Shown here in pieces: positions 9,808-23,761 of a stretch of DNA of 64,000 nt (position 1 is the stretch's first letter; each line of letters starts with the position of its first letter). The notes beneath the pieces were generated by a model. It saw nothing but the letters and a program-made list of their open reading frames with translations, did no database searches and was not told where the DNA came from. The DNA is taken from contig JARJFC010000005.1 in assembly GCA_029310945.1 (NCBI GenBank), forward strand, positions 62,001 to 126,000, in the 5' to 3' direction. Origin of the DNA: Leptospira sp. 96542 (lineage in GTDB: Bacteria; Spirochaetota; Leptospiria; Leptospirales; Leptospiraceae). The translations under genes were made by a program, and so were the position numbers.

Positions 9808-10200
9808 TTAGAGAACCTCCGGAGCGAGAGATATAATTTTCATGTATTTTTTATCGCGAAGTTCACGTGCAACTGGCCCGAAGATCCTTGTTCCTTTTGG
9901 ATTGCCCTTGTCATCAATGATGGCAACAGCATTGTCATCAAAACGGATATAGGTTCCGTCTGGACGACGAACTTCTTTTTTCGTTCTTACAACAACAGCT
10001 CTTTGAACCGCTTTGTTATGCACCTTTTTACCTTGCCCGTCACGAAGACCGTAAGCAGGTTGTGCTTCCTTAACTGCGACAATGATTTCGTCGCCAAGCG
10101 TAGCGTAGCGTTTTTTGGAACCGCCAAGCACTTTCACGCACATGACTTTTTTCACACCCGAATTGTCGGCTACTTGTAAAATAGTTTCTTGTTGGATCAT
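9808..10200 (-). CDS. rplN: 50S ribosomal protein L14
   Basis: L14 forms intersubunit bridges and is the docking site for silencing factor RsfS in other bacteria. The start [20 protein letters not shown] and the C-terminus [26 protein letters not shown] (conserved core) identify it. At 130 residues it is about 8 longer than E. coli L14. The extra residues are in the mid-region loop [20 protein letters not shown]. Its start codon overlaps the rpsQ stop by 4 bases, which suggests coupling. Confidence 0.96.
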   Translation of the reverse strand: MIQQETILQVADNSGVKKVMCVKVLGGSKKRYATLGDEIIVAVKEAQPAYGLRDGQGKKVHNKAVQRAVVVRTKKEVRRPDGTYIRFDDNAVAIIDDKGNPKGTRIFGPVARELRDKKYMKIISLAPEVL

Positions 10201-10466
10201 ACTAATTTCGCCTTCTCAATTACCTTTACAAGTTTATGGTGTTTCTGTTTAGAAAGTGGTCTTGTTTCCACAGCGATCACTCGATCACCAATTTGACACT
10301 GATTTTTCTCGTCGTGAACTTTCACTCGAGAAGTACGGGTCATAATCTTCTTGAACCGCGGGTGTAGTTTCCTTGTGATCACTTCGATAACAACTGTTTT
10401 GTCCATCTTATCACTCACAACGACACCTTGGATGGTTAAAGACTTTTTAGAGTTTTTGTCTTCCAT
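10197..10466 (-). CDS. rpsQ: 30S ribosomal protein S17
   Basis: S17 is an early 16S rRNA binder with an OB fold. The motifs [16 protein letters not shown] and [21 protein letters not shown] are diagnostic. Length 89 is normal. It is three bases from rpmC and overlaps rplN by 4 bases. Confidence 0.97.
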   Translation of the reverse strand: MEDKNSKKSLTIQGVVVSDKMDKTVVIEVITRKLHPRFKKIMTRTSRVKVHDEKNQCQIGDRVIAVETRPLSKQKHHKLVKVIEKAKLV

Positions 10467-10469
10467 AGC

Positions 10470-10742
10470 CTACTTCTTCTTACCCTTGCTAGTTTGAGCC
10501 GCTTTCGGTGCGGAGCCAGCCTTTGGAGCAATTTGTTTGAGTTCGCCCTTTGCACTTAGTTCCTTCTCGCGGACGACTGTGAGTGCTCTGGCAATTCTCT
10601 TCTTATGATTTCGAATGAGTTTCGTGTTTTCAAGTGAACGAGTCACACCGAATTGGAAACGTGCTTCACGAACCTTTTCAGAGGATGTTTGGATTTCCTT
10701 CTTCAGATCCTCAAGGTTCAAAGATTTAAAATCATCTTTCAT
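10470..10742 (-). CDS. rpmC: 50S ribosomal protein L29
   Basis: L29 is a two-helix protein at the exit tunnel near the SRP and trigger-factor docking site. The N-terminal 65 residues fit the family ([21 protein letters not shown] and [15 protein letters not shown]). A Lys/Ala-rich C-terminal tail of about 25 residues gives 90 residues against 63 in E. coli. It overlaps the rplP stop by 4 bases. Confidence 0.95.
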   Translation of the reverse strand: MKDDFKSLNLEDLKKEIQTSSEKVREARFQFGVTRSLENTKLIRNHKKRIARALTVVREKELSAKGELKQIAPKAGSAPKAAQTSKGKKK

Positions 10743-11152
10743 AATAAGTTCCTCTTCACAAAGGATGTTTCTACAGGGAGTTTGAACGCTGCTAAATGCA
10801 AAGCCTTTCTCGCTGTTTCTTCATCTACACCTGCCATCTCAAAAAGAACCCTTCCTGGTCTAATTTCAGCAATCCAGAATTCAGGGTTACCTTTTCCCTT
10901 ACCCATCCGAGTTTCCGCAGGTTTTTTGGTAATGGGTAAATGAGGAAAAATCCTGATCCAAAGTTTACCACCCCGTTTTACTTGGCGGTTGATGGTGATC
11001 CTTGCAGCTTCGATTTGTCTTGCAGTGATTCTACCAGAAGATACCGCTTTTAGACCGAATTCTCCGAACGCCACATAAGAACCTCTTTCGTCCTTACCTT
11101 TTAGGCGCCCTCTTTGGCGTTTTCTAAATTTTACTCGCTTTGGTGCTAACAT
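10739..11152 (-). CDS. rplP: 50S ribosomal protein L16
   Basis: L16 organises the A-site tRNA region of the 50S subunit. The basic N-terminus ([19 protein letters not shown]) and the central [19 protein letters not shown] and [14 protein letters not shown] are typical. Length 137 is normal. It lies between rpsC and rpmC. Confidence 0.97.
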   Translation of the reverse strand: MLAPKRVKFRKRQRGRLKGKDERGSYVAFGEFGLKAVSSGRITARQIEAARITINRQVKRGGKLWIRIFPHLPITKKPAETRMGKGKGNPEFWIAEIRPGRVLFEMAGVDEETARKALHLAAFKLPVETSFVKRNLL

Positions 11153-11174
11153 GCCTTTATCTCTTTATTACTTC

Positions 11175-11855
11175 TTAACTCGTTCTTCTTTTTACAGCGT
11201 ATTTATCTTCGTCGTTACTTTCTTCCTTGGTTGGGAAGTAGTCACCAGTGTAAGTCCAAACTTTAACACCGATTTGACCAAAGGTAGTGAGTGCTTCTTT
11301 AAATCCAAAATCGATTTTTGCACGGAGTGTATGGAGTGGAACTCGTCCTTCCATGTATTTTTCCGTTCTTGCCATATCTGCACCATTCAAACGTCCTGAG
11401 ATTTGGATTTTTACACCCTCTACCCCACCACGCATAGCACGTCTGAGTTCTGCTTTCATCACTCGTCGGAAAGGCATCCTTTGTTCGATCTGCAAAGCAA
11501 CCGTTTCCGCAATGGCTTGCGCAATGATCTCAGGTTTTTTCACTTCGATGATGTTCATTCCGATTGGTTTTTCGGCCATTTTTTTCAGCTCTTGTTTCAC
11601 AGCTTCGATGTTTTGGCCTTTTTGTCCAATGACCATACCAGGTTTTGCGGTATGGAGGTTCACATTGATTTTTTCAGGGAACCTTTCGATCACGATCTTT
11701 ACAACAGATGCATTTTTAAATTTTTTCTGAAGGAATCTACGGATCTTAATATCTTCGTGTAGATTTTTAATGTAGTCTTGTTTGGAGAACCAAACGGAGT
11801 CCCAATTCCTTGTGATCCCGATTCGCAGTCCGATTGGATTTACTTTTTGACCCAT
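11175..11855 (-). CDS. rpsC: 30S ribosomal protein S3
   Basis: S3 lines the mRNA entry channel and takes part in mRNA unwinding. [20 protein letters not shown] is the signature N-terminus. The KH domain shows the GxxG loop in [12 protein letters not shown]. The C-terminal domain carries [13 protein letters not shown]. Length 226 is normal. It lies between rplV and rplP, the standard S10 order. Confidence 0.97.
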   Translation of the reverse strand: MGQKVNPIGLRIGITRNWDSVWFSKQDYIKNLHEDIKIRRFLQKKFKNASVVKIVIERFPEKINVNLHTAKPGMVIGQKGQNIEAVKQELKKMAEKPIGMNIIEVKKPEIIAQAIAETVALQIEQRMPFRRVMKAELRRAMRGGVEGVKIQISGRLNGADMARTEKYMEGRVPLHTLRAKIDFGFKEALTTFGQIGVKVWTYTGDYFPTKEESNDEDKYAVKRRTS

Positions 11856-11858
11856 ATC

Positions 11859-12209
11859 TTAATTTGCCTTCTTTTCTATTTCAGATACAACCACAGTGAT
11901 GTGGCTCAAACGTTTGCGAATCCTAGAAGCACGACCGCGCGCTCTGGGGCGGAAACGTTTCATGATCGGACCGTCATCTATATAAATCTTTTTTACAAAT
12001 AGAGAACTAGGATCCAAACTCTCATTCATTTGGATGGCATTTGCCACCGCAGAATTGAGAAGGTTGATGATAAGACCACTCGCGGCTTTGTTCGTAAAAC
12101 GAAGGATATCAATGGCTTCTTTATAATCGTAACCTCGGATTTCGTCAGCGACGAGCCTTGCTTTACGAGCAGAAATTCTTAGATGTTTTCCTACTGCTTT
12201 TGCTTCCAT
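11859..12209 (-). CDS. rplV: 50S ribosomal protein L22
   Basis: L22 reaches into the exit tunnel with a long beta-hairpin, where macrolide-resistance mutations occur in other bacteria. The helix region [17 protein letters not shown] and the hairpin with [19 protein letters not shown] are intact and look unmutated. Length 116 is normal. It lies between rpsS and rpsC. Confidence 0.97.
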   Translation of the reverse strand: MEAKAVGKHLRISARKARLVADEIRGYDYKEAIDILRFTNKAASGLIINLLNSAVANAIQMNESLDPSSLFVKKIYIDDGPIMKRFRPRARGRASRIRKRLSHITVVVSEIEKKAN

Positions 12210-12217
12210 TTTTATAC

Positions 12218-12496
12218 CTATTTCTTCGCTATCTTTTTGTCCCCACCATGACCTTTAAAGGTTCGAGTAGGAGCAAATTCGCCGAGTTTGTGGCCAATCA
12301 TGTTCTCGTTTACATAAACGGGAACAAATGCCTTTCCATTGTGGATCATAACCGTATGACCGATCATATCCGGATAAATAGTACTTCTTCTTGACCAAGA
12401 CTTGAAGGGAGTTTTTTTTCCTTCAGAGTTTAACTTGGTGATTTTTTTCATGAGGTGGTCGTCAATGAAGGGACCTTTTTTTAAGCTTCTAGCCAT
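12218..12496 (-). CDS. rpsS: 30S ribosomal protein S19
   Basis: S19 pairs with S13 in the 30S head near the tRNA anticodons. [19 protein letters not shown] and the motif [21 protein letters not shown] (conserved core) are diagnostic. Length 92 is normal. It lies between rplB and rplV. Confidence 0.97.
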   Translation of the reverse strand: MARSLKKGPFIDDHLMKKITKLNSEGKKTPFKSWSRRSTIYPDMIGHTVMIHNGKAFVPVYVNENMIGHKLGEFAPTRTFKGHGGDKKIAKK

Positions 12497-12507
12497 GGGA
12501 CCTAAAT

Positions 12508-13344
12508 CTACCTATTCCTGTTTTTCTTACGTCTTTGAACGATAAAACGATCAGACGGTCTTGTCTTACGAGTTTTATATCCTTTTGTTGGTTTACCCCA
12601 AGGAGTCACTGGATGACGTCCACCGGATGTTCTACCTTCACCACCACCGAGTGGGTGGTCGACTGGGTTCATGACAACTCCCCTTACTTTCGGGCGTTTT
12701 CCAAGCCAACGATTCCTTCCTGCTTTACCAATGATCACAAGGTTGTGGTCTTTGTTAGAAAGTTCACCGATGGTTGCCATACATTCCTTTCTTACCTTTC
12801 TGATTTCAGAAGAAGGAAGTTTTAAAGAAACGTAGTCTCCATCTTTCGCAGAAATAACAGCAAAACTACCCGCAGTGCGTGCAATTTGTCCGCCTTTCCC
12901 AATATGAAGTTCTATATTATGAACGTTTGTTCCTGCCGGGATTTTATCCAAAGGAAGGGTATTTCCCAATTTGATCTCTGCATTTGGACCAGATTGGATT
13001 TTGTCTCCCACCTTTAAACCATTAGGTGCAAGGATGTATCGGTATTCACCATCAGCATAACAAACAAGCGCAATGAATGCGGAACGATTTGGATCGTACT
13101 CGATTGTTTTAACAGTGGCAGGGATACCAATTTTATTTCTTTTAAAATCGATGATTCTGTATTTACGTTTATTCTGGCCACCTTTCCTTCTTACGGAGAT
13201 GCGACCTTTGTTGTCACGACCTGCTTTGTAAGAAACATTGGCAGTGAGGGGTTTATAAGGAACCACTTCTGTGATTTCTTTAAAATCCAACACCGAGTAG
13301 TATCGGCTAGATTGCGTCGTTGGTTTTAGTTTTCTGATTCCCAT
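12508..13344 (-). CDS. rplB: 50S ribosomal protein L2
   Basis: L2 is a core 23S rRNA binder near the peptidyl-transferase centre. The motifs [15 protein letters not shown] (here [15 protein letters not shown]) and the C-terminal [18 protein letters not shown] carry the conserved His and Gly residues needed for activity. Length 278 is normal. It is two bases from rplW and 11 from rpsS. Confidence 0.97.
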   Translation of the reverse strand: MGIRKLKPTTQSSRYYSVLDFKEITEVVPYKPLTANVSYKAGRDNKGRISVRRKGGQNKRKYRIIDFKRNKIGIPATVKTIEYDPNRSAFIALVCYADGEYRYILAPNGLKVGDKIQSGPNAEIKLGNTLPLDKIPAGTNVHNIELHIGKGGQIARTAGSFAVISAKDGDYVSLKLPSSEIRKVRKECMATIGELSNKDHNLVIIGKAGRNRWLGKRPKVRGVVMNPVDHPLGGGEGRTSGGRHPVTPWGKPTKGYKTRKTRPSDRFIVQRRKKNRNR

Positions 13345-13346
13345 AA

Positions 13347-13652
13347 TTAAACCTTAGCAAAATCCAAATTTGCACCGTCCGCAAAAGTCACCACAGCTTT
13401 CTTGAAATGTGGTCTTGGAGCAGGCATATTTCGAAACTTTTTCATTTTACCGCGGTAAACAGCAACATTCACAGCCGTTGGAACCACGTTGTACATTTTT
13501 TTCAGCGCTTGTTTGATCAAAGTTTTGTTCGCATCCGGGTGGACTTTGAACGTATACTTGACAGTTCGTTTACCCAATCGTTCGCCAATCGCTTGTAACT
13601 CTTGCGATTTTTCAGTGACTACGGGTGATAAGATTACATTCTCTAAGTTCAC
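13347..13652 (-). CDS. rplW: 50S ribosomal protein L23
   Basis: L23 sits at the exit-tunnel rim and docks trigger factor and SRP. The features are LSPVVTEKS at the N-terminus, the segment [20 protein letters not shown], and [20 protein letters not shown]. Length 101 is normal. It lies between rplD and rplB. Confidence 0.96.
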   Translation of the reverse strand: MNLENVILSPVVTEKSQELQAIGERLGKRTVKYTFKVHPDANKTLIKQALKKMYNVVPTAVNVAVYRGKMKKFRNMPAPRPHFKKAVVTFADGANLDFAKV

Positions 13653-13656
13653 TGTC

Positions 13657-14292
13657 TTATCCTTTTTTTGAATACTGATTCAGTAACTCGTTCAGAGCAC
13701 TTTCAGATATCACTAGATTATTATTGTATAGAATGTCTCGGCAAACAACACGTTTGCTGTTTACATACTTGAGGTTTTCGATATTGCGTGTGGACTTCTT
13801 TAGGAATTGGTTTTCGCCAGCCACAATGAAACCGATATTTCCCTTCTCTGCAATTTCCATATTCTTTAATATTTTGAAAATGGACTTTGTAGAATAAGAA
13901 CTAGGCTCCACATCTTCAATGATAGAAATTCTGTTTTCTTCGGCCTTTTTGTTGAGGATTGAAAGAACTGCTTTTTTCTTCACACTGCGAGAAAGATTAG
14001 AGGAGTAATCTCTAGGTTTTGGACCGTGGATGATACCACCACCCACAAAATGAGGTGCTCTAATGGAACCTTGGCGTGCTCTACCAGTTCCCTTTTGAGC
14101 CCAAGGTTTGATACCACCACCGCGAACCTCGGAACGATCCTTGGTGGAGTGAGTTCCTTGTCTGTTGTTGGCATTCTCCGCTTTCACTGCGTCGTAAATG
14201 GCTCCAAGGGAAACTCCCGTTGCAAACAATGCACTGGGAAGTTCCACTTCACTTACGAATACGCCTTCTTTATTGTATTTACGCGCTTTCAT
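13657..14292 (-). CDS. rplD: 50S ribosomal protein L4
   Basis: L4 extends a loop to the exit-tunnel constriction. In E. coli it also represses the S10 operon. The loop segment [15 protein letters not shown], where macrolide-resistance changes occur elsewhere, keeps the sensitive-type sequence. Length 211 is close to normal. It is 4 bases from rplW. rpsJ and tuf are nearly contiguous upstream, so there is no room for an S10-type leader with an L4 attenuator. Confidence 0.96.
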   Translation of the reverse strand: MKARKYNKEGVFVSEVELPSALFATGVSLGAIYDAVKAENANNRQGTHSTKDRSEVRGGGIKPWAQKGTGRARQGSIRAPHFVGGGIIHGPKPRDYSSNLSRSVKKKAVLSILNKKAEENRISIIEDVEPSSYSTKSIFKILKNMEIAEKGNIGFIVAGENQFLKKSTRNIENLKYVNSKRVVCRDILYNNNLVISESALNELLNQYSKKG

Positions 14293-14304
14293 GTCTTAAC
14301 CTAA

Positions 14305-14928
14305 CTACCCGATTTTCTCTATCGTTATGATGGATCGTTCTCTACCGGGAACGGAACCAGATACAAAAACCAAACTGGAATCGGAATCTATTTTTACTAC
14401 TTTCAAGTTACGAACAGTGCTTTGTTCGGAACCCATTCTCCCACCCATCTTGAGTCCTTTAAAAACTCGGCCAGGAGTGGTGTTGGATCCAATGGAACCT
14501 GGGTGTCTTTGGAAACGGGAACCGTGACCCGCTGGACCTCCAGCAAACCCGTGTCGTTTTACAACACCTTGTGTTCCTTTACCTTTGGATGTTCCTGATA
14601 CCTTCACGGTATCGTTTAAAGCAAAAACATCTTCTAATTTTACTTCCGATCCGAGAGTGGCACCCTCAAACCCTTTGAATTCAACAATATGCTTTTTAGG
14701 AGTGGTTAGCCCTGCTTTTTTGAAATGACCCAATTCTGCTTTTGTGAGGTGTTTTTCTTTCACGTCATCAAACGCCAACTGAATCGCATCGTAACCATCG
14801 TTTGCCGATGTTTTGACTTGGGACACTACACAAGGACCCACACGCAAAACGGTTACAGTAACCATCTTACCTTCGTTGTTGAATATGTGGGCCATGCCCA
14901 ATTTTTCGCCGATCAAACCTTTTGCCAT
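14305..14928 (-). CDS. rplC: 50S ribosomal protein L3
   Basis: L3 is an early assembly protein whose loops approach the peptidyl-transferase centre. [16 protein letters not shown] and the loop [20 protein letters not shown], followed by [20 protein letters not shown], are diagnostic. Length 207 is normal. It follows rpsJ by 11 bases. Confidence 0.97.
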   Translation of the reverse strand: MAKGLIGEKLGMAHIFNNEGKMVTVTVLRVGPCVVSQVKTSANDGYDAIQLAFDDVKEKHLTKAELGHFKKAGLTTPKKHIVEFKGFEGATLGSEVKLEDVFALNDTVKVSGTSKGKGTQGVVKRHGFAGGPAGHGSRFQRHPGSIGSNTTPGRVFKGLKMGGRMGSEQSTVRNLKVVKIDSDSSLVFVSGSVPGRERSIITIEKIG

Positions 14929-14939
14929 GGATCCTATCC

Positions 14940-15248
14940 TTAGGATTTAATATCTACGGAAACCCCTGCTGGGAGTTGAAGCTTCATTAAAGCCTCTACC
15001 GTATCTTCATTCGTATTTAAAATATCAATGAGTCTTTTGTGAGTTCTCATTTCAAATTGTTCCCGAGCCTTTTTATTTACGTGCGGGGAACGGAGTACCG
15101 TATAAATTTCTTTTTTCGTAGGAAGCGGGATTGGACCGGAGACAGTAGCCCCGGTCCTCTTCGCAGTCGCAACGATTTCGAATGTTGATTGGTCAATCAA
15201 CCTGTGATCGAATGCTTTTAACTTAACGCGAATTCTTTGTCCAGCCAT
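14940..15248 (-). CDS. rpsJ: 30S ribosomal protein S10
   Basis: S10 lies in the 30S head and, with NusB and NusG, also takes part in antitermination. [21 protein letters not shown] and the loop [20 protein letters not shown] are typical. Length 102 is normal. Only 5 bases separate it from tuf, so it must be co-transcribed with tuf. Confidence 0.97.
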   Translation of the reverse strand: MAGQRIRVKLKAFDHRLIDQSTFEIVATAKRTGATVSGPIPLPTKKEIYTVLRSPHVNKKAREQFEMRTHKRLIDILNTNEDTVEALMKLQLPAGVSVDIKS

Positions 15249-15253
15249 TTGGA

Positions 15254-16459
15254 TTACTCAACGATCTCCGCTACTACACCGGAACCAATTGTTCTTCCAC
15301 CTTCACGGATTGCGAATTTAAGACCTTGGTCCATCGCAATTGGGTGTATGAGCTCAATTGACATCGTTACGTTGTCACCTGGCATAACCATTTCCATCCC
15401 ACCTGGCAAGTTCACTACGCCAGTGATATCTGTAGTTCGGAAATAGAATTGTGGGCGGTAGTTGTTAAAGAATGGAGTGTGACGTCCACCTTCGTCTTTT
15501 GTAAGAACGTAAACTTCCGCTTTGAATTTTTTGTGTGGAGTGATTGTTCCTGGTTTCGCAAGAACTTGACCCCTTTCGATGTCTTCTTTTTTAGTTCCAC
15601 GAAGAAGCGCACCGATGTTGTCACCAGCTTCTGCTTGGTCGAGGAGTTTACGGAACATTTCAATACCAGTAACAACTGATTTTGTAGTGTCACGGATTCC
15701 AACGATTTCGATTTCGTCGTTGATTTTAAGAACACCTTGTTCCACACGACCAGTAGCAACTGTTCCACGACCAGTGATCGAAAAAACGTCTTCTACTGGC
15801 ATAAGGAAAGGTTTGTCAATGATACGTGTAGGGTTTGGCACGTAAGTATCAACAGCTTCCATAAGTTTAAGGATGGATTTCATTCCTAAATCTGAATCTT
15901 CGCCTTCGAGGGCTTTCAAAGCAGAACCAGAAATAAATGGTGTTTTATCACCAGGGAAATTGTACTTATTGAGAAGGTCTTTGATTTCTTCTTTTACCAT
16001 CTCAATCATGTCTTCTCTTTCATCAGCAGCAAGCATGTCTGCCTTGTTGAGATAAACCACGATGTAAGGAACACCAACTTGACGAGCAAGTAGGATATGT
16101 TCTTTAGTTTGTGGCATAGCACCGTCAGTTGCAGAAACCACGAGGATAGCTGCATCCATTTGGGCTGCACCAGTGATCATGTTTTTAACGTAATCCGCGT
16201 GACCCGGGCAATCTACGTGTGCATAGTGTCTGTTTGGTGTTTCGTATTCTTGGTGTGATGTCGCAATAGTGATCCCACGAGCCTTTTCTTCTGGCGCGTT
16301 GTCGATCTGGTCATAAGCAATCGCTTTATTTTTACCACCAACTAACTTTGCAAGCGTTGTTGTAATCGCTGCTGTTAGGGTAGTTTTACCATGGTCAACG
16401 TGACCAATTGTTCCGATGTTTAAATGTGGTTTTGAACGGTCAAATTTTTCTTTAGCCAT
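15254..16459 (-). CDS. tuf: Elongation factor Tu
   Basis: EF-Tu delivers aminoacyl-tRNA to the ribosome. All GTPase motifs are present: GHVDHGKT (G1), the effector [13 protein letters not shown] (G3) and NKAD (G4, with Ala where NKCD is common). The domain II and III blocks are normal ([37 protein letters not shown]). Length 401 is normal. A GAGGAG Shine-Dalgarno lies about 12 bases upstream of the ATG. It sits between the EF-G-like gene and rpsJ, as in a str operon joined to S10. Confidence 0.98.
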   Translation of the reverse strand: MAKEKFDRSKPHLNIGTIGHVDHGKTTLTAAITTTLAKLVGGKNKAIAYDQIDNAPEEKARGITIATSHQEYETPNRHYAHVDCPGHADYVKNMITGAAQMDAAILVVSATDGAMPQTKEHILLARQVGVPYIVVYLNKADMLAADEREDMIEMVKEEIKDLLNKYNFPGDKTPFISGSALKALEGEDSDLGMKSILKLMEAVDTYVPNPTRIIDKPFLMPVEDVFSITGRGTVATGRVEQGVLKINDEIEIVGIRDTTKSVVTGIEMFRKLLDQAEAGDNIGALLRGTKKEDIERGQVLAKPGTITPHKKFKAEVYVLTKDEGGRHTPFFNNYRPQFYFRTTDITGVVNLPGGMEMVMPGDNVTMSIELIHPIAMDQGLKFAIREGGRTIGSGVVAEIVE

Positions 16460-16508
16460 TGTTAAAATCTACTCCTCAATCGTGGTGCAAGACCCGATCC
16501 TCGGTTCT

Positions 16509-18371
16509 TTACTCCTTTAGAACTGCATAAAATTCAGAGGTAAAAGCAGTCCTTTCCCAAGAAATGCCAATCCCTTTGGTCATGTTTCTAAGAGCCCCTG
16601 AAAAGCCAAGCATGTTTTCTGCCGATGCCTTGGCTTTTAAGTGGCTCTTCCCCGCTACCTCTTCCTCGATCGAAATGATCTTGGCGTGTCTACGGTTTAG
16701 ATCAGAAAGAACTACACCCAAATGGTTTGCATCCACAGCCACCTCGACTTCAGTGAGTGGGCCTACCATTTCCGTGTTCTCTTGGAACACCGACTTCAAA
16801 CCCGCTAAGGTAGCAACCTTAAGGAGAGTGAACGTATTTTCTGTTATGAGGTTCGGCGGTGAGTAGCTAGTGACCCTCATCCGAACGCCCAAAACTTCCA
16901 TACCATAAAACCCGCGCATAACGGACTCATGGAACGCTGTTTCAATTGAATGTTTTACTTCTTCTGGAAGACTTACCTCGAAGGCAACTTGCTTCGAAAA
17001 ATCGGCAGTATCTTCCAGGACTGCGATGAGCGTGCCACTTGACTGATTGTCTTCAAAGGCACGATGCTCTAGGGCAACCTTATGAGACATTTTTTTAAAA
17101 AGCTCAAATTTGGCAATGTTTATCGCACTGGAATGTAATTTTTTTTCTGTTTTTTCTTGGATCCGGCGGATCCCGATTTCCAGATGGAGCTCCCCCCTTC
17201 CAAAGAGGCGGATCTGGCCCGTTTCTTCCAGGTGGACGAGGGAATAACCTGGATCTTCCCAGGTGAGATCTTCCAATCTTTCTGTCCAAAATTCTTTGTC
17301 TCCCTTACGTTCAGGCTCAAGAACCACAGAAAACGGGCTCCTTCCAAATTGGTATAAATGGTTCTCTTGGTTTTGAGTCCCATCGTCTGGAAAAAATGCT
17401 CTTGGTTCTGATAAACCCAGACTCCCACCGCTTAGCAGAAACAACTGCCCTGGTTCGACAAAGTCAAAAGGAGAAAAATCAGACCCACCATAGGCCTGCA
17501 GAACTTCCGGAAAATACTCTCCTTTTTTGGTCGGGAAAAAAATCTTACTTTTCGCATAACAGACTAAATACCGACCGAAGTCGGGATCCCTCCTTCTGGA
17601 CAATAGGTAAAATCCTTTTGTTTTTTCTTCTTTTGGATCTGTCCAAAGTACGAGATCCAAAAGTTCCCTTACCCCTTCCCCCGTTTTTGCCGAGCCGCCA
17701 TAAACGGGAAAAAGTTTACCTTCCTTCGGGCCTTGTTTTAAACCGATAAGATCGTTATTTTTGGTAGTGATTGGATCATTCCAGGCAGCTAGCAAGAGTT
17801 CATCGTTCCATGCCATTAGGTCTTCTTTCGTTTTGTCTGGAAATGCTTCAGGTTTAGAAAGGTAGTATTCGTGCCCTAAAGGAGAAGACTGGAATAAAAT
17901 TGTGGGCTGAAATCCCAAGAGATCTTCCAAGGAAATAAGTGTATCGAGGTATTCCTCTCCAAACCGGTCAAGTTTGTTAATAAAAAACACAATGGGGATT
18001 TTTGCCGATACCAATTCTTCAACGACAAGCCTCGCTTGTGATTGTACAACATTCCCAGCTTCCAGGATGACAATGGCGGTTTGGATGGCTGGTAATAAAT
18101 CGGTTACCTGATTTCGAAAGTCGATATGACCTGGTGTGTCGATGATCTGCAAAATTGTTTCGCACTGGTTCTGTTTCCATGGCACGGAATGGAAACTCGT
18201 TCGAATGGAAATACCCCGTTCAATTTCTTCTGTGAGTACATCCGACTCCGTAGTTCCATCTTCAATGGATCCCATGGCAGAAATCAAACCCGCTTCAAAT
18301 AGTATCCTTTCCGTAAGGGTTGTTTTGCCGGAGTCAATATGTGCGAAAATGCCTACTGTTCGGTATGCCAT
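16509..18371 (-). CDS. Divergent EF-G-like / ribosome-protection-like translational GTPase at the fusA position
   Basis: The GTPase core is complete: AHIDSGKT (residues 10-17), ERGISI (51-56), DTPGH (78-82, keeping the catalytic His), NKLD (132-135), SAKTG (227-231). A domain III mark (GRGELHLEI, about 391-399) and domain V (about 540-620, LSDLNRRHAKI) follow. The protein is only 620 residues, against about 690-700 for EF-G and about 640 for Tet(M)-type proteins. The EF-G domain IV signature region (GKFVRQSGGRGQYG in standard EF-G) is degenerate here (EHRAFEDNQSSGT). It occupies the fusA slot between rpsG and tuf but is unlikely to be the housekeeping EF-G. A terminator hairpin and U-tract immediately precede its ATG, and no Shine-Dalgarno is visible. 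It could be an EF-G2-like, ribosome-protecting or recycling factor. Confidence 0.8.
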   Translation of the reverse strand: MAYRTVGIFAHIDSGKTTLTERILFEAGLISAMGSIEDGTTESDVLTEEIERGISIRTSFHSVPWKQNQCETILQIIDTPGHIDFRNQVTDLLPAIQTAIVILEAGNVVQSQARLVVEELVSAKIPIVFFINKLDRFGEEYLDTLISLEDLLGFQPTILFQSSPLGHEYYLSKPEAFPDKTKEDLMAWNDELLLAAWNDPITTKNNDLIGLKQGPKEGKLFPVYGGSAKTGEGVRELLDLVLWTDPKEEKTKGFYLLSRRRDPDFGRYLVCYAKSKIFFPTKKGEYFPEVLQAYGGSDFSPFDFVEPGQLFLLSGGSLGLSEPRAFFPDDGTQNQENHLYQFGRSPFSVVLEPERKGDKEFWTERLEDLTWEDPGYSLVHLEETGQIRLFGRGELHLEIGIRRIQEKTEKKLHSSAINIAKFELFKKMSHKVALEHRAFEDNQSSGTLIAVLEDTADFSKQVAFEVSLPEEVKHSIETAFHESVMRGFYGMEVLGVRMRVTSYSPPNLITENTFTLLKVATLAGLKSVFQENTEMVGPLTEVEVAVDANHLGVVLSDLNRRHAKIISIEEEVAGKSHLKAKASAENMLGFSGALRNMTKGIGISWERTAFTSEFYAVLKE

Positions 18372-18402
18372 ACAAATAAAAAAGCCAGGTTTTCACCTGG
18401 CT
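18371..18402 (-). terminator. Rho-independent terminator between rpsG and the EF-G-like gene
   Basis: On the minus strand, an 8-bp stem (AGCCAGGT with ACCTGGCT, 4-base loop; 18383-18402 on the plus strand) is followed by TTTTTTATTTG. The U-tract runs right up to the ATG of the EF-G-like gene. It would end or attenuate transcription after rpsG and leave no room for a ribosome-binding site in front of the next gene. Confidence 0.75.
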
Positions 18403-18434
18403 CATTCCATATTAAAAATCGAATGTGAACGATC

Positions 18435-18908
18435 TTACCAGCGGTAATGAGAGAATGCCTTGTTTGCATCTGCCATCTTTCTGATATCTTCTTTTTTCTT
18501 GATCGCAGAACCAGTTCCTTTTTGTGCTTCCATAAACTCTGCTGCGAGTTTGTTTTTCATGGATTTTTCGTTACGACCACGACTGTAACGAATGAGCCAA
18601 CGAATTCCAAGCGCAAGCCTTCTTTCCGGACGAACTTCAATCGGAACTTGGTAAGTAACACCACCAACACGTCTCGATTTAACTTCGACTTGTGGTTTTG
18701 CATTTTCCAAAGCTTCTTGGAAAACTTGGTATGGATCCGCACCAGTTTTCTTTTGGATTACATCCAATGCATCGTAAAACACTGCTTCTGCGACACTTTT
18801 TTTACCATCCACCATTAGGCAGTTGATGAATTTAGAAATCACTTTATCGTTGAATTTAGGATCACCTTCGATGTGGCGTGGATCTACTTTTCCTCTTCTT
18901 CTTGACAT
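18435..18908 (-). CDS. rpsG: 30S ribosomal protein S7
   Basis: S7 nucleates assembly of the 30S head and lies at the E site. It also represses the str operon in E. coli. MSRRRGKVDPR and the core LENAKPQVEVKSRRVGGVTYQVP are diagnostic. The C-terminus AFSHYRW is intact. Length 157 is normal. It follows rpsL by 13 bases, and a terminator lies 33 bases past its stop. Confidence 0.97.
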   Translation of the reverse strand: MSRRRGKVDPRHIEGDPKFNDKVISKFINCLMVDGKKSVAEAVFYDALDVIQKKTGADPYQVFQEALENAKPQVEVKSRRVGGVTYQVPIEVRPERRLALGIRWLIRYSRGRNEKSMKNKLAAEFMEAQKGTGSAIKKKEDIRKMADANKAFSHYRW

Positions 18909-18921
18909 CTTTTAACTCCGA

Positions 18922-19296
18922 TTATGCTTTAGGCCGCTTAGCGCCGTATTTAGAACGCCCTTTACGACGTTTGTCCACACCCAAAGTATCGAGTGTTCCA
19001 CGAATGATATGATAACGAACCCCTGGTAAGTCTTTTACCCTTCCACCACGTATGAGTACCACGTTGTGTTCTTGTAAATTGTGACCTTCGCCTGGGATAT
19101 AGGCAGTCACTTCGATGCCTGTAGTCAAACGAACACGGGCAACCTTACGGAGAGCCGAGTTAGGTTTTTTAGGAGTAAAAGTCATTACCCTTGTGCATAC
19201 CCCACGTCTTTGTGGGCAAGCCTTTAGGGCAGGAGATTTAGTTCTTTTTTTCTGTGCTTCTCTTCCAATACGGATGAGCTGGTTAATTGTAGGCAT
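18922..19296 (-). CDS. rpsL: 30S ribosomal protein S12
   Basis: S12 lines the decoding centre and controls accuracy. [20 protein letters not shown], the loop [17 protein letters not shown] and the loop [12 protein letters not shown] are present. The lysines where streptomycin-resistance mutations occur in other bacteria are the sensitive type. Length 124 is normal. A 142-base gap with a large stem-loop separates it from rpoC, making this the joint between the rpo and str units. Confidence 0.97.
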   Translation of the reverse strand: MPTINQLIRIGREAQKKRTKSPALKACPQRRGVCTRVMTFTPKKPNSALRKVARVRLTTGIEVTAYIPGEGHNLQEHNVVLIRGGRVKDLPGVRYHIIRGTLDTLGVDKRRKGRSKYGAKRPKA

Positions 19297-19387
19297 TCGA
19301 TTCCTTCTTACACTTCTCTAATAAAATTATGACGTTTTCGTCCAAAATTCCAGGGTTAGGCTTTTTGTAAATCAAAACGTGATTTTT

Positions 19388-19425
19388 AGCCCAAAAGATC
19401 GCTCTTAAGAACGATTTCTTGGGCT
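19388..19425 (-). promoter_or_regulatory. Intercistronic stem-loop between rpoC and rpsL
   Basis: On the minus strand, AGCCCAA pairs with TTGGGCT. An inner ATCG/CGAT helix closes a 10-base loop containing CTTAAG. It begins 14 bases past the rpoC stop. No U-tract follows (AAAAATCACG), so it is not a standard terminator. An RNA-processing, mRNA-stability or attenuation element is more likely. The rest of the 142-base gap holds no gene. A weak promoter-like pair (TTGATT, 17 bases, TGGAAT) lies between the hairpin and rpsL. Confidence 0.55.
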
Positions 19426-19438
19426 CTTAGCTTGGATT

Positions 19439-23746
<4,308 letters not shown>

Positions 23747-23761
23747 ACTTTTTCCCTTCCC

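Noticed and set aside
9667..10179. 170-codon plus-strand open frame
   Set aside because: It lies antisense to rplX and rplN, which are certain; no domain is recognisable.
14929..15253. S10-operon leader for L4 autoregulation
   Set aside because: tuf and rpsJ are 5 bases apart and rpsJ and rplC 11 bases apart, leaving no room for a leader hairpin.
17104..17428. Minus-strand open frames inside the EF-G-like gene
   Set aside because: Out-of-frame shadows. The EF-G-like frame is continuous with all GTPase motifs, so no frameshift is needed.
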